This document shows, one piece after another, positions 43,718-53,347 of a DNA stretch of 64,000 bases; position 1 is the stretch's first letter; the number at the start of each line of letters is the position of its first letter. The notes under the pieces were generated by a model. The model did no database searches. It was not told where the DNA came from and saw only the letters and a list, made by a program, of their open reading frames with translations. The stretch is from Devosia sp. LC5. GTDB taxonomy: Bacteria; Pseudomonadota; Alphaproteobacteria; Rhizobiales; Devosiaceae. Position numbers and translations under genes: made by a program. Where the stretch lies: positions 18,506-82,505 of the forward strand of contig NZ_JNNO01000014.1 in the NCBI RefSeq assembly GCF_000735585.1, given 5' to 3'.

Positions 43718-45933
43718 AACGGTCCGTTACCGAACCCCAGACGGCAAAAGGACGCTTCGGCATGACGCGCCGGCGGATGATCCTGGGTGGATCGCTTCTC
43801 GGCGGTGCTCTATTGGTCGGCTATGTAGCCACCCATCCCATGCAGGTCGTCGGCGCCATATTGAGTGGCGGTGGTACCGACCCCGAGCCCAGCGCCTTCG
43901 GCTCCTTCATTCGCATCGATGCCGATGGATGGGTGACGATCGTGAACAAGCAGCAGGAACTGGGGCAGGGCATCCACGCCGGACTGGCCGCGATCATTAC
44001 CGAAGAACTTGATGCCGACTGGGACCGCGTTCGCGTTATCGATGCGCGCAGCAATTTCGGCGCCTATGGCACGCAAGTAACCGGCGCGTCCAATTCCATC
44101 GCGACCCATTGGGACTCCATGCGCAATGCCGGTGCGGCGGCGCGCGCCATGTTTGTGAACGCAGCCGCCCAGCGCTGGAACGTTCCGCCCGGGTCCATCG
44201 ATGTGCGCGACGGCGTCGTCACGCATGCAGGCTCCGGCCAGTCTGCGGCATTTGCCGATCTGCTCGAGGCAGCCTCCCGCCAGGCCCCCCCGCAGGTGCC
44301 GATGCTCAAGGATCCGTCCGCCTATCGGCTGATCGGCTCCGAAAGGGTGCGCCGCAAGGACAGCCTAGCCAAGAGCACAGGCGCTCAGGTCTATACTCAA
44401 GATGTCCAGCGCCCGAACATGCTCGTTGCCATGGTGGCGCATAGCCCACGTTTCGGCGGACGGCTGGCCCGGTTCGACGCCTCCGACGCCCTCAACGTCC
44501 GGGGCGTCGTGGATGTCTTCGCCATCGACACTGGTGTTGCGGTACTGGCCGAGACAACTTATGCGGCGCGCCTCGGGCGCGAGGCCCTACGCATTGAATG
44601 GGACGATACGGACGCTGAAATGCGCTCGTCGTCCGACCTCTTTCAGTACTATCACGACATCGCGGAAGGGCGAGGCGATGTCCAGCCAGCGGACTTTGAG
44701 ACCATCGGCGAGAATGCCGATGCTCCCTTCGAGGGTGACGTGGTCGACTTCGCCTTCGACTTCCCCTATCTCGCCCACGCGCCCATGGAGACGCTTGACT
44801 GCGTTGCCGAGATCAATGGCTGGGACGTCTCCATTACCTCGGGCGCCCATATGGCTACGATAGACCAGGTGGTCGCCGCTCTGACGGCACGCACCCTGCC
44901 GGGAAAGGTGGACCTCGAAGTCATCCCGGCTGGCGGCTCCTTTGGCCGGCGCGGCTTGCCCCAGTCCGATTACGTGGCCGAATGCGTCCGCATTGCCCAA
45001 CGCGTACAGGGCCGAGCGATCAAACTCATCTGGACTCGCGAGGACGAGATGGCAGGTGGGTATTACCGACCCATGTCGCATCACCGCGTCTGGGTGCAGA
45101 CGAGGTCCGACGGTCTCCCGGAGCGCTGGCGCATCCACAGCGTCTGCCAATCGGTGGTGCCGATCCCGCTGATGCCAAACCGGCTGGCCACCGAAGGCAT
45201 CAGCCACTCGCCCTATTTCTCCACTGCCACTACGGTGAAAGGGAAGATATTCACCCCCAGTTTCCCGGTGGTCTGTAGCCTCTGGCGCTCGGTAGGTCAT
45301 TCCCACACCGCCATGGTGATGGAACATATCATCGACCAGCTGGCCCGCCGGGCTGATCGCGATCCGGCCGAGTATCGTCGCACGCTTTATCAGGCCGCAG
45401 GCGACACGCGCCGCATCGCCGTGCTCGACGAGCTGCTGCTGCGCTCCGAATGGGATCGTCCGCTCGAACAGGGGTGGGCCCGCGGGCTCGCCGTTATCGA
45501 GGCCTTTGGAACGGTAGTCGGCCAAGTGGCCGAAGTGCGCTTAGAGCTGGGTCGGCCGATCGTGCGGCGTGTTGTTGCCGTTGTCGACTGCGGCATCGCC
45601 GTGGCGCCCGATCAGATTGCGGCGCAAATGGAGGGCGGCGTCGGTTTCGGCCTCTCGGCTGCTCTCTTTGGCGCAGTCACGCTAAAGGATGGCGTCGTCC
45701 AGGAGACGAATTTCGATAGCTATCCCGTGGTGCGCATGAATGAAATGCCTTTGGTCGAAACGCATATCATCAAATCGACCAACAGGCCGACCGGCATGGG
45801 TGAACCCGGCGTGCCACCAATTGCCCCCGCAGTGGCGAATGCCATTCTGGCTTTGACGGGCGTTGCAACGAAAAGCCTTCCATTCCTGAGTGGAAATGCG
45901 GCGACCAACGCAGGCTTTCCCATGCAGAGTTAG
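43714..45933 (+). CDS. iorB: Isoquinoline 1-oxidoreductase-type molybdopterin subunit
   Basis: A 739-aa large subunit with a Tat leader (TRRRMILGG followed by a hydrophobic stretch). The fold carries the duplicated molybdopterin-binding pattern of IorB proteins, with ELGQGIHAGL, AGGSFGRRG and the catalytic Glu in GMGEPG (Glu697). The start at 43714 overlaps the cytochrome stop (ATGA). Hydroxylation of an N-heterocycle or aldehyde in the periplasm is expected; the true substrate is unknown. Confidence 0.9.
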   Translation: MKRSVTEPQTAKGRFGMTRRRMILGGSLLGGALLVGYVATHPMQVVGAILSGGGTDPEPSAFGSFIRIDADGWVTIVNKQQELGQGIHAGLAAIITEELDADWDRVRVIDARSNFGAYGTQVTGASNSIATHWDSMRNAGAAARAMFVNAAAQRWNVPPGSIDVRDGVVTHAGSGQSAAFADLLEAASRQAPPQVPMLKDPSAYRLIGSERVRRKDSLAKSTGAQVYTQDVQRPNMLVAMVAHSPRFGGRLARFDASDALNVRGVVDVFAIDTGVAVLAETTYAARLGREALRIEWDDTDAEMRSSSDLFQYYHDIAEGRGDVQPADFETIGENADAPFEGDVVDFAFDFPYLAHAPMETLDCVAEINGWDVSITSGAHMATIDQVVAALTARTLPGKVDLEVIPAGGSFGRRGLPQSDYVAECVRIAQRVQGRAIKLIWTREDEMAGGYYRPMSHHRVWVQTRSDGLPERWRIHSVCQSVVPIPLMPNRLATEGISHSPYFSTATTVKGKIFTPSFPVVCSLWRSVGHSHTAMVMEHIIDQLARRADRDPAEYRRTLYQAAGDTRRIAVLDELLLRSEWDRPLEQGWARGLAVIEAFGTVVGQVAEVRLELGRPIVRRVVAVVDCGIAVAPDQIAAQMEGGVGFGLSAALFGAVTLKDGVVQETNFDSYPVVRMNEMPLVETHIIKSTNRPTGMGEPGVPPIAPAVANAILALTGVATKSLPFLSGNAATNAGFPMQS

Positions 45934-45973
45934 CAGGTCCGATGGCGTACCAAAGGCAGCGTGGCCGCTGTAG

Positions 45974-46894
45974 CTAGGCCGGCACGGGGTCGGGCGGCGG
46001 CGCCCGCATGCTCATAGTGTCGCGCTTGGGCGCCACCCCGAAGGTTCTGGAATATTCCCGGCTGAACTGTGACGCACTCTCATAGCCGACGCGAAATGCT
46101 GCTTCGGTCACGCTGACCGTATCCGACAACATAAGGCGCCGTGCCTCGAGCAGACGCAATTGCTTCTGAAACTGCAACGGGGTCATCGACGTCAAGGACT
46201 TGAAATGATGGTGGAAGGACGAAACGCTCATTCCGGCCGCCGAGGCAAGCCTATCGACGGGCAAGGTCTCGGTGAAGTTCTCACGCAACAGCCAGATCGC
46301 TCTGGAAATACGGGCCAAGTGGTTCTCAGGAAGCGCCTGCCGGGATATTTGGTCGCCATAAGGACCGGTCAGCAACCAATAATAGAGTTCCCGCAAGATA
46401 GCAGGAAAGAGCACGGGAATGGCCCGCGGTGTCTCGGCCAGCCTGACGAGACGCAGGATGCAATCGGCCAGAGCATCACTCACATCGGCCACGAACACGG
46501 CGGGCCCATCATCGCGCGGCGGTGCGGGTGGATTTTCGAGATGGCTCAGCACGTCGCGCAGGATCGCGGGTTCGAAATCGACCGTGACGCCAACAAAGGG
46601 CTCTTCCGGACTTGCCGCAACGATGCCGCCACAGGCGGGGAGTTCCATGCTGACAACCAAGCACTGCATCGCGCCGTATTCGAGCCTGTCCCCGCCAATG
46701 AGCAACCGCTTGCCGCCCTGCAGCACAACGCAAAGGGATGGTCGGTAGAGCGCGTGATTGGCTGCCACTCGATGGAACGAGCGCAGGATGTGGACTCCAC
46801 CCATCGGCAGCTCGAAATGGCCCTCCCCGCCACCTTGTTCGCCGAGATAGGCATTCACTGCTGCAAGAAGATCCGAAGCCATCATGTTCTCCAC
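45974..46894 (-). CDS. AraC family regulator
   Basis: A 306-aa protein with an AraC_N-type sensor half and a C-terminal pair of helix-turn-helix units (VDRLASAAGMSVSSFHHHF and VTEAAFRVGYESASQFSREY). It starts one base before the TetR stop, so the two regulators share a transcript, and it converges on iorB. Confidence 0.9.
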   Translation of the reverse strand: MENMMASDLLAAVNAYLGEQGGGEGHFELPMGGVHILRSFHRVAANHALYRPSLCVVLQGGKRLLIGGDRLEYGAMQCLVVSMELPACGGIVAASPEEPFVGVTVDFEPAILRDVLSHLENPPAPPRDDGPAVFVADVSDALADCILRLVRLAETPRAIPVLFPAILRELYYWLLTGPYGDQISRQALPENHLARISRAIWLLRENFTETLPVDRLASAAGMSVSSFHHHFKSLTSMTPLQFQKQLRLLEARRLMLSDTVSVTEAAFRVGYESASQFSREYSRTFGVAPKRDTMSMRAPPPDPVPA

Positions 46895-47560
46895 TCAGTG
46901 GGGGGCGGTGTGCCGCTGCCCAATGCCGCTGCCACCCAGGAATATCTGGACGGCCTGGTGGATCGCGGCGCGGTCCAGGTCGGGTGGGGTCTTGGCCAGG
47001 GGGTGATTGGGAATTGGCTCGCGCGCCTGCAACAGCGTCGCAAACCGTTGCGGCCCCGTAGTCATGTTGAGAAAGAGGCTCGCCAGCTCGGCGTACCAAG
47101 CCTCGAGCCCGCTGCCCGCCGCCGCTTCTTGGCGCTGGTCCACCGCCGCGAGGTAGTCCGCAATGAGGCGTTCGGCCCGTTCGATGATCTCGCGATGCAG
47201 CATACCGCCCAGACCAGCGAAACGTTCCGCCTCTCCCATCACCACGCGTTGCAGGCGGACGGCGCCTTTCCAGGTGGCAAGGTCGCTAAATCCCACTGCA
47301 AATGCCTCCAGCTCGGCCGCCGGATTGGCGATGTCCTCAAGCTTGGGCATTTCGCTGTGAAACATCGTCACGGCTTTCGCCAGCGCGTTGCGAAACAGCT
47401 GCTCCTTGCTGCCGAAATGGGCATAGACGGTCCGCTTCGTCGTAGAAGCCCGTGCGGCCACCTCATCCATGGAAGCCTTTTCGTACCCATGTTCCACAAA
47501 GGTGGCGATCGCCACCCGCAGAATGGCTTCGGGTAGTGGCAGGCCATCGATGGTTTTCAT
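46895..47560 (-). CDS. TetR family regulator
   Basis: A 221-aa protein with the TetR helix-turn-helix (MDEVAARASTTKRTVYAHF) and a helical ligand-binding half of the AefR-like type. The start at 47560 has GGAG five bases upstream; a longer frame to 47728 lacks such a site. It is divergent from the XdhC/MocA/two-component operon, with an AT-rich palindrome-like site between them. Confidence 0.9.
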   Translation of the reverse strand: MKTIDGLPLPEAILRVAIATFVEHGYEKASMDEVAARASTTKRTVYAHFGSKEQLFRNALAKAVTMFHSEMPKLEDIANPAAELEAFAVGFSDLATWKGAVRLQRVVMGEAERFAGLGGMLHREIIERAERLIADYLAAVDQRQEAAAGSGLEAWYAELASLFLNMTTGPQRFATLLQAREPIPNHPLAKTPPDLDRAAIHQAVQIFLGGSGIGQRHTAPH

Positions 47561-47601
47561 GACATCTCCATTTGCTCTTTTATGCCCATCTAGCCGGCCC
47601 G

Positions 47602-47639
47602 TTGACAAGTCAAAAGTATACGGTACGGTATAGTATATC
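47602..47639. promoter_or_regulatory. Promoter/operator between TetR and xdhC
   Basis: A consensus-like -35 (TTGACA, 47602-47607) is followed by TATACGGTACGGTATA and a further TATA step (47617-47639). The ATACGGTACGGTAT core resembles TetR/AcrR sites. One site could control both divergent units. Confidence 0.5.
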
Positions 47640-47778
47640 CAGAGGGGGCTCATATGGTCTTCCGCAGCCGCGAGGTTTGGCTTGCGCGGGCCGAAGCGAG
47701 GTTGCGTGTCCGTTGCGCACGGCCTCAAAGCGTTAAGCGCGCAGGATTTTGCCTGCTGCAGTTCTAAAGGCCCTGGAC

Positions 47779-48771
47779 ATGCTCAGACAGATTGACTCCT
47801 GCCTTGGTTTGGACGCTGCTCCATTTCTGTGGCTGCTGCAGGAAATCTACCAAGGCCGGCAAGGCGCTCTGTTGACCGTGACGGCCGTCCATGGCGGAGC
47901 TCCTCGCCCGGTAGGCACGCACATGGCGGTCGTGTCGGGAAAGCGCTTTGAAGGCTATCTTTCGGGCGGTTGTGTCGAGCCGGCAATTGCTCTGGAGGTC
48001 GAGGCGGTCATCGCTGGCGGCCGCGACGCCATGCTGCGGTTCGGTGAAGGCTCACCTTATTTCGACATTCGCTTTCCATGCGGCGGCGGCATAGATGTGC
48101 TGGTTCATGTCGGGCCGCCTCCCGCGTTGCTGGAGGACATACTGGACCGGATGGCGCGGCGCCGTCCGTTCTCGCTGGCCTTCGAGCCCCAGGCAAGCCA
48201 ACTCGTTCTAGTTGATACCGTCCCGCCGACGGGCTGGTCCGGAAGCGTCTTTCACCGCCGCTATCTTCCAGGCACGCGTTTGAGCGTGGCGGGCAGGGGC
48301 CCCGAGCTCGACGCCGTCGCCCGCCTCGGGGCCGCCCTCGGCTACGACATTGACCTTGCCACCCCTGATACGGAGATCATTCGCCGGCTTGCGCCATTCG
48401 TGGACCAGGCGCGCCATCTGGCAAGCCCGGCGGATGCCTGGAACATGCCTGCGGATCCCTGGACCGCGGCGGTGCTTTTGTTTCACGAGCGGGATTGGGA
48501 AGAGGCGATCCTGGCCCGCTGTCTCGCCGGCCCGCACTTTTATATCGGCGCCCTCGGAAGCCAACGTGCACAGGCGTCTCGTCGCGAGCGATTGCTGGCC
48601 AGCGGACATAGCCGAGCCCAGGTGGATCGGATAGCTGGGCCGATTGGCATCATCCCCCAGGCTCGTGATCCCTCTACGCTCGCCCTCTCGGTCCTGGGCG
48701 AGATCGCCTTGCGGCGACGGGAGGCGGACGCGCGGTTCGACACACCGGTCATGACTAGGCAATCCGATTAA
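47779..48771 (+). CDS. xdhC: XdhC family molybdenum-cofactor insertion protein
   Basis: A 330-aa XdhC-type chaperone: an N-terminal XdhC/CoxI domain with GGAPRPVGTHM and SGGCVEP, and a C-terminal Rossmann domain with the conserved end FYIGALGSQ. It would add the terminal sulfur to, and insert, the molybdenum cofactor of the hydroxylases nearby. The ATG at 47779 is used; a TTG at 47749 is an alternative. Confidence 0.88.
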   Translation: MLRQIDSCLGLDAAPFLWLLQEIYQGRQGALLTVTAVHGGAPRPVGTHMAVVSGKRFEGYLSGGCVEPAIALEVEAVIAGGRDAMLRFGEGSPYFDIRFPCGGGIDVLVHVGPPPALLEDILDRMARRRPFSLAFEPQASQLVLVDTVPPTGWSGSVFHRRYLPGTRLSVAGRGPELDAVARLGAALGYDIDLATPDTEIIRRLAPFVDQARHLASPADAWNMPADPWTAAVLLFHERDWEEAILARCLAGPHFYIGALGSQRAQASRRERLLASGHSRAQVDRIAGPIGIIPQARDPSTLALSVLGEIALRRREADARFDTPVMTRQSD

Positions 48772-48792
48772 CCTGCGTGGAGCTGTACGCCA

Positions 48793-49437
48793 ATGCGGAT
48801 GTTTGATGTGATCGTTCTGGCAGCAGGATCGTCCCGGCGCTTTGCGCACGGCAACAAGTTAATCCAACCGTACTGCGGCAGACCTTTGATCTGCCACGTC
48901 CTGAGCGTCATCGAACAACTCGATATCGGACAGCCCATCATCGTAACGGGTGAACCTTATCGCGATGAGATCATGTCTGTGGTCGTCACTCGCCCTCGCT
49001 GGCGCGAAGCCGTTAATAAACGTGCGACCGAAGGTATCGGCACGTCCATCGCCACCGGCGCTGCTCTTTTGAACGGCACGCGCGGGGTCTTCATCTGCCC
49101 TGCCGATATGCCGCTGATCTCCCAAAACGACTTCCAGCGTACAGCCGAGCTTTTCGTGGGGCCAACCAGTATATGCCGACCCATGTTCGAGGGCCGGCCC
49201 GGCCATCCAGTACTGTTCGGCAGTGCGCACTATCAGCGCCTTCGCGCCCTTGAAGGCGATGTCGGTGGGGCAAGCATGCTCAGACATGACCCGCGCCTGC
49301 TTGCCACCTATGCCTCAGTCAACCAGGGCGTTGTTCTCGATCTTGATACGGCTGAGCAGTTCACGCGCGCCGCGATGGAAGACCGGTTTCTTACTTCGGT
49401 CGCCACACGCGAAGCGACCTCAATCGGAGAAAATTGA
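48793..49437 (+). CDS. MobA-like NTP transferase, probable molybdenum cofactor cytidylyltransferase (MocA-like)
   Basis: A 214-aa nucleotidyltransferase with LAAGSSRRF and GNKLI at the N-terminus, the CPADMP metal site and GRPGHPVLF. This group adds CMP to the molybdopterin cofactor used by xanthine-oxidase-family enzymes such as PaoC and IorB. It is followed with no gap by the response-regulator gene (TGA then ATG). Confidence 0.85.
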   Translation: MRMFDVIVLAAGSSRRFAHGNKLIQPYCGRPLICHVLSVIEQLDIGQPIIVTGEPYRDEIMSVVVTRPRWREAVNKRATEGIGTSIATGAALLNGTRGVFICPADMPLISQNDFQRTAELFVGPTSICRPMFEGRPGHPVLFGSAHYQRLRALEGDVGGASMLRHDPRLLATYASVNQGVVLDLDTAEQFTRAAMEDRFLTSVATREATSIGEN

Positions 49438-50112
49438 ATGCGCGTTCTATTGGTGGAGGATGAGCTCGAAATGGTGTCGAATATCCGCGCCGCCCTGCGC
49501 AGGCACGACATCATTCTTGACCATGCCGCAAGTTTGGAAATCGCCCAGGCGGCGACGGCGGGTGCGGTGCACGACGCCATACTTCTCGATCGCAAGTTGC
49601 CGGACGGTGACGGACTTTCGCTGGTTCCAACGGTGCGCAGGTTATGGAGTGGCGTGCCGATTATCGTGATTTCCGCACTCGGATCGAGTAGCGACCGCAT
49701 TGCAGGTCTGGATGACGGGGCCGACGACTATCTCAGTAAGCCATTCTCGATTGATGAGCTCCTTGCCAGGCTGCGGGCGGTCATGCGTCGGAACAGCGCC
49801 ATCGCAACACAAGTCATAAGTCTGGGAGCCGTAGCATTCGATACGCGATCGCGTAGCGTCGAAGTTAACGGTGTCCCCCTGGAATTGCCGCGACGCGAAC
49901 TGCTTGTGCTCGAAATTCTCCTTCGCAGGGCCGGCCGGACCGTTTCCCGAGAGGGGCTGGAGGAAGCGGTCTATGGGTACGACGATGAAATCGCATCCAA
50001 CACGATGGAGGCCCATATTTCGCGGCTAAGGCGGCGCTTGACCGAACGCGACGCCGTCGTGGAGATCCACAATGTGCGTGGCGTTGGATATCTGATAAGG
50101 CCATTGCAATGA
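49438..50112 (+). CDS. OmpR-family response regulator
   Basis: A 224-aa protein: receiver domain with Glu8-Asp9, phospho-acceptor Asp51, Ser79 and Lys101, and a C-terminal winged-helix DNA-binding domain. It directly abuts the MocA-like gene and overlaps the kinase gene (ATGA), so signalling and cofactor genes share one transcript. Confidence 0.92.
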   Translation: MRVLLVEDELEMVSNIRAALRRHDIILDHAASLEIAQAATAGAVHDAILLDRKLPDGDGLSLVPTVRRLWSGVPIIVISALGSSSDRIAGLDDGADDYLSKPFSIDELLARLRAVMRRNSAIATQVISLGAVAFDTRSRSVEVNGVPLELPRRELLVLEILLRRAGRTVSREGLEEAVYGYDDEIASNTMEAHISRLRRRLTERDAVVEIHNVRGVGYLIRPLQ

Positions 50113-51512
50113 GTGCGGGGCGTCCGTCGCTCGCTCGCCGCTTGACCCTTAAGGTAATCTTTCTGCAGGTCGCAACGCTCATGGCTTTTGCCATGTGCAT
50201 GCCGCTCTTGCAGATTGTTAAGGATCGTGGTGCGCTTTACGATCCCGATCCGAAGGTCAGCGGCAGCATAGGTTCAGCGCTGCAAAGGGTGGGACGTGCC
50301 ATTGTGCTCGTCCCCAATGAACAGTTCAATGCCCTCGCGGACGAGGCACCTGACCTGTGGTTCGTCGCGACCAATGCGTATGGCGAACAACTGAATTATG
50401 GCATTGTTCCGTCAAATATGGCCGATATTGCGCAATCCGCAGCACTTTTTGATGTGGCCAAATTCGCTGGGGTCGAAACGCCAGCCCTGCTTGCAGTGGA
50501 ACGGCTCTCGATGGGGGAGGTGCGCATCGTATTCGGCAACGGCCCGCTCGTCGGGCCGTTACGCGCGTTGGCCCGCTCGGTCGTAGACAACGGCGCCCCG
50601 CTCATGGCTGTTCTGGTGCTGCTCGCAACAATGACAGGCCTGCTCATTCCACGCCTCATCGGTTCTTCCCTCGCCGGCATGCATCGTGCGGTACGGCGGG
50701 CGAAGATGATCGACATTGACCGCCGTGGCACTCGGCTACCCACAGCTGACGTCCCTGCCGAGATCGCGGCCCTCGTGGATGCCGTGAATGAAGCGCTGAA
50801 ACGCATTGATGATGGCTATGAGAGGCAGCAACGGTTTCTTGCTGATGCCGCCCACGAGTTGCGCACACCCATAGCTATTCTACAGAACCGCATAGAGTTG
50901 CTCACTAGCGGCGATTTGCATTTACCTCAATATAGCGGGCGCCTGCTGCTTGACGTGCAACGGGTAGCCAACCTGGCCGAGCAACTGCTGGACCTGCAGC
51001 GCATCGATTTCAGCGATACCTTGTTCGGGAACGTCGACCTGGTCGCGGTGGCACGCAAGGTAGTGGGCGACCTGGCACCGCTGGCGATTGGGGCCGGATA
51101 CGCCCCGCAACTGACTTTCGAAGGTCGCGTCGCCATTGTTTTCGGTGACAGCAGTGCGATCGAGCGGGCTCTGATCAACATCTTCCAGAATGCCATAGCG
51201 CATGGCGGTAACAAGGGAACAATCCTGGTGCATGTCGAGGCCGAAGCAATACTTGTCTCGGATGAGGGAAGCGGAATCCCCATGGAGCACCGTGAGCAGA
51301 TCTTCGAGCCATTTCACCGGCTGCGCCCCAAGGAGCGCGGTGCCGGTCTGGGCCTCAGTTTGGTGCGCGAAATCATGGTGCGGCACGATGGTGCAATCGC
51401 GGTCGGCGAAAGCGAGTTCGGAGGCGCCTGCTTTGCGCTGCGGTTCCCTCCGGCCGCTATTGGTCAGCCGAAAGACCCGGTGAAGCCAGGGGTTCGGCAC
51501 GTCGCCGCTTAG
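50109..51512 (+). CDS. Sensor histidine kinase
   Basis: A 467-aa membrane kinase with two hydrophobic segments (about 10-36 and 162-185) bracketing a periplasmic sensor of about 125 residues. A HAMP-like linker follows, then the phospho-His box AAHELRTP (His249), the N-box with Asn361, and the G-boxes DEGSGIP and GAGLGLS. It pairs with the preceding response regulator. The signal is unknown but should be periplasmic. Confidence 0.92.
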   Translation: MSAGRPSLARRLTLKVIFLQVATLMAFAMCMPLLQIVKDRGALYDPDPKVSGSIGSALQRVGRAIVLVPNEQFNALADEAPDLWFVATNAYGEQLNYGIVPSNMADIAQSAALFDVAKFAGVETPALLAVERLSMGEVRIVFGNGPLVGPLRALARSVVDNGAPLMAVLVLLATMTGLLIPRLIGSSLAGMHRAVRRAKMIDIDRRGTRLPTADVPAEIAALVDAVNEALKRIDDGYERQQRFLADAAHELRTPIAILQNRIELLTSGDLHLPQYSGRLLLDVQRVANLAEQLLDLQRIDFSDTLFGNVDLVAVARKVVGDLAPLAIGAGYAPQLTFEGRVAIVFGDSSAIERALINIFQNAIAHGGNKGTILVHVEAEAILVSDEGSGIPMEHREQIFEPFHRLRPKERGAGLGLSLVREIMVRHDGAIAVGESEFGGACFALRFPPAAIGQPKDPVKPGVRHVAA

Positions 51513-51617
51513 CGTCTCAGACGCTGACGGAAGCCCAAAACGTCTGTGACCCTTGCCGACGCAATTCTGTGGCAAGCGGAGCAGGCCAAGGTGGGGTGTC
51601 CAACAAGGAGACACCCA

Positions 51618-52271
51618 ATGAAATCTTCGATCTATGCCTTCCTCGGATCGGTGGCGCTGCTTGCCCCCGTCTGTATCTCCGCAGCTGCCGCCGCCGATTT
51701 GTCGAACGACGCGGCTCTGTTCGTTCCGCCGCAGTATAACAGCGCGGAGATGTCGGTTGCTGGCGACGACTGGACCGGCTTCTACGTCGGCGCCCATCTT
51801 GGCGGCATTACCAGCAATGATTTTTCCGAGACCAACAGCGCCTGGTCGGGGGGCGTGCAGGCCGGTTACCTCCAGCAGCTCGAGAATTTGGTGCTGGGCG
51901 CGGAAGTAGCGGCGTCCCTGCACGATGAGCTGAGCTACGAATTGTCGCCGACGGCCGGATTACAGCAGGAGTGGTCGGTCAACGTGACGGGCCGCGCTGG
52001 CATGGCGTTGGGCCAGACCCTTATCTATGGCCTGGCGGGTCTGTCGCTTGCGGAACTCGATCCGACAGGGGCAACGACATCGGCCTCCGATACCCATCTC
52101 GGAGCGGTGTTCGGGGCCGGTGTCGAGCAAGCTCTCGGAAACGGCTGGAGCGTCCGAGCGGAGTATCAGCAAACCACCTATTGGGACATCGCCAGCAGCG
52201 TGGGCGATGTCGGTCGTACCGATGACCTGACCAATCACGCGGTCACGGTGGGTGTAAACTACCGCTTCTGA
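51618..52271 (+). CDS. Outer-membrane beta-barrel protein (Omp25/RopB-like)
   Basis: A 217-aa protein with a signal peptide (about 1-28, cut after AAAA) and the DWTGFYVGAHLGG opening typical of eight-stranded porins of rhizobia. It ends with VTVGVNYRF, whose terminal Phe is the barrel-assembly signal. AAGGAG eight bases upstream fixes the start. Confidence 0.9.
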   Translation: MKSSIYAFLGSVALLAPVCISAAAAADLSNDAALFVPPQYNSAEMSVAGDDWTGFYVGAHLGGITSNDFSETNSAWSGGVQAGYLQQLENLVLGAEVAASLHDELSYELSPTAGLQQEWSVNVTGRAGMALGQTLIYGLAGLSLAELDPTGATTSASDTHLGAVFGAGVEQALGNGWSVRAEYQQTTYWDIASSVGDVGRTDDLTNHAVTVGVNYRF

Positions 52272-52381
52272 GCTTTTCGTCGTTCGCCGGCGTGAAGGGT
52301 CTCGGGCTCCGCGCAAACGCGCTCTACGCCCCTCACGCCGCGATTTCCAGACCTCAATTTGAGACAGATAGGACCCTCAAA

Positions 52382-53230
52382 ATGTCCGATACCGAAACTT
52401 CGCGTCGCAATTTCTTGGCCCTCACCGCCGCTGTCCCGGCTGCCCTGGCACTTGGTGGCGTTGCCGCGGCACAGACATCCGAAGCGGCGCCTGGCGCTTT
52501 GGCCGCGGGTGGCCGGGCTGCCATCGTTACCGGCTCGTCCCGCGGCATTGGCGCGGCAACCGCCCGTCGGCTTGCCCGAGATGGCTTTGCCGTGACGGTC
52601 AACTGCCTGGTCAACACCGATCTGGCGGCTCAAGTGGCAAGCGAGATCGAGGCCGATGGCGGCCGCGCGATCTGGCTGCAGGCCGACGTCGCCGATCCGG
52701 CCGCCGTGCGAGCCCTGTTCGACGCCAACGAGCAGGCCTTTGGCGGCGTGGACGTTGTCGTGAGCAATGCCGGCATCATGAACACCGCGCCTTTCGCTCA
52801 GTTCACCGATGAGGCTTTCGACCGGATGATCGCCACCAATCTGAAGGGCGGCTTCAATGTTCTGCGCGAGGCCGCTCGCCGCGTCCGTGACGGCGGACGC
52901 GTTATTAGTCTGAGTTCCACCTCCACCCTCGCCAAGCGCGCGACCCAGGGACCTTACGCGGCGACAAAGGCGGCTCAGGAGGCCATGTCAGGCTCACTGG
53001 CCAAGGAAATGGCTGGCCGCCGGATATCGGTAAATGCCATCGCGCCTGGGCCGACCAACACGGCCCTGCTCGACGTGCCGCCACAGGCGATCGAACAGGT
53101 TTCGACCATGATCCCATACGGGCGTATCGGCGAGCCTGAGGATATCGCCAATGCCATCGCGGCGCTTTGCGCGAGCGACGGTGAATGGATCAACGGGCAG
53201 TTGGTATTCGCCAATGGCGGCTTCATGTGA
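52382..53230 (+). CDS. Short-chain dehydrogenase with Tat leader
   Basis: A 282-aa classical SDR: Rossmann motif TGSSRGIG, NNAG-like SNAG, catalytic Ser and the YAATK motif. Before it is a 35-residue leader with SRRNFLALTA and a hydrophobic stretch ending in AAAQT, a twin-arginine signal. Export of a folded NAD(P)-enzyme to the periplasm, where free cofactor is scarce, is unusual and suggests either tightly bound cofactor or a remnant leader. A second such gene follows. Confidence 0.88.
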   Translation: MSDTETSRRNFLALTAAVPAALALGGVAAAQTSEAAPGALAAGGRAAIVTGSSRGIGAATARRLARDGFAVTVNCLVNTDLAAQVASEIEADGGRAIWLQADVADPAAVRALFDANEQAFGGVDVVVSNAGIMNTAPFAQFTDEAFDRMIATNLKGGFNVLREAARRVRDGGRVISLSSTSTLAKRATQGPYAATKAAQEAMSGSLAKEMAGRRISVNAIAPGPTNTALLDVPPQAIEQVSTMIPYGRIGEPEDIANAIAALCASDGEWINGQLVFANGGFM

Positions 53231-53246
53231 GCCGTACACCTTTGCT

Positions 53247-53275
53247 GCGTCGCCCCACCTCGGGTGGGGCGACGC
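53247..53275 (+). terminator. Strong 13-bp hairpin after the first Tat-SDR gene
   Basis: GCGTCGCCCCACC pairs perfectly with its complement across a 3-base loop, 17 bases past the stop. No T-run follows, so it may stabilise or attenuate rather than terminate. Confidence 0.5.
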
Positions 53276-53347
53276 ACCCAACCCATGCATTGGCATCGAC
53301 TTTTGAAATGGGTCGCCCCACGGACATTGGAATGACGGAGATTCGAC

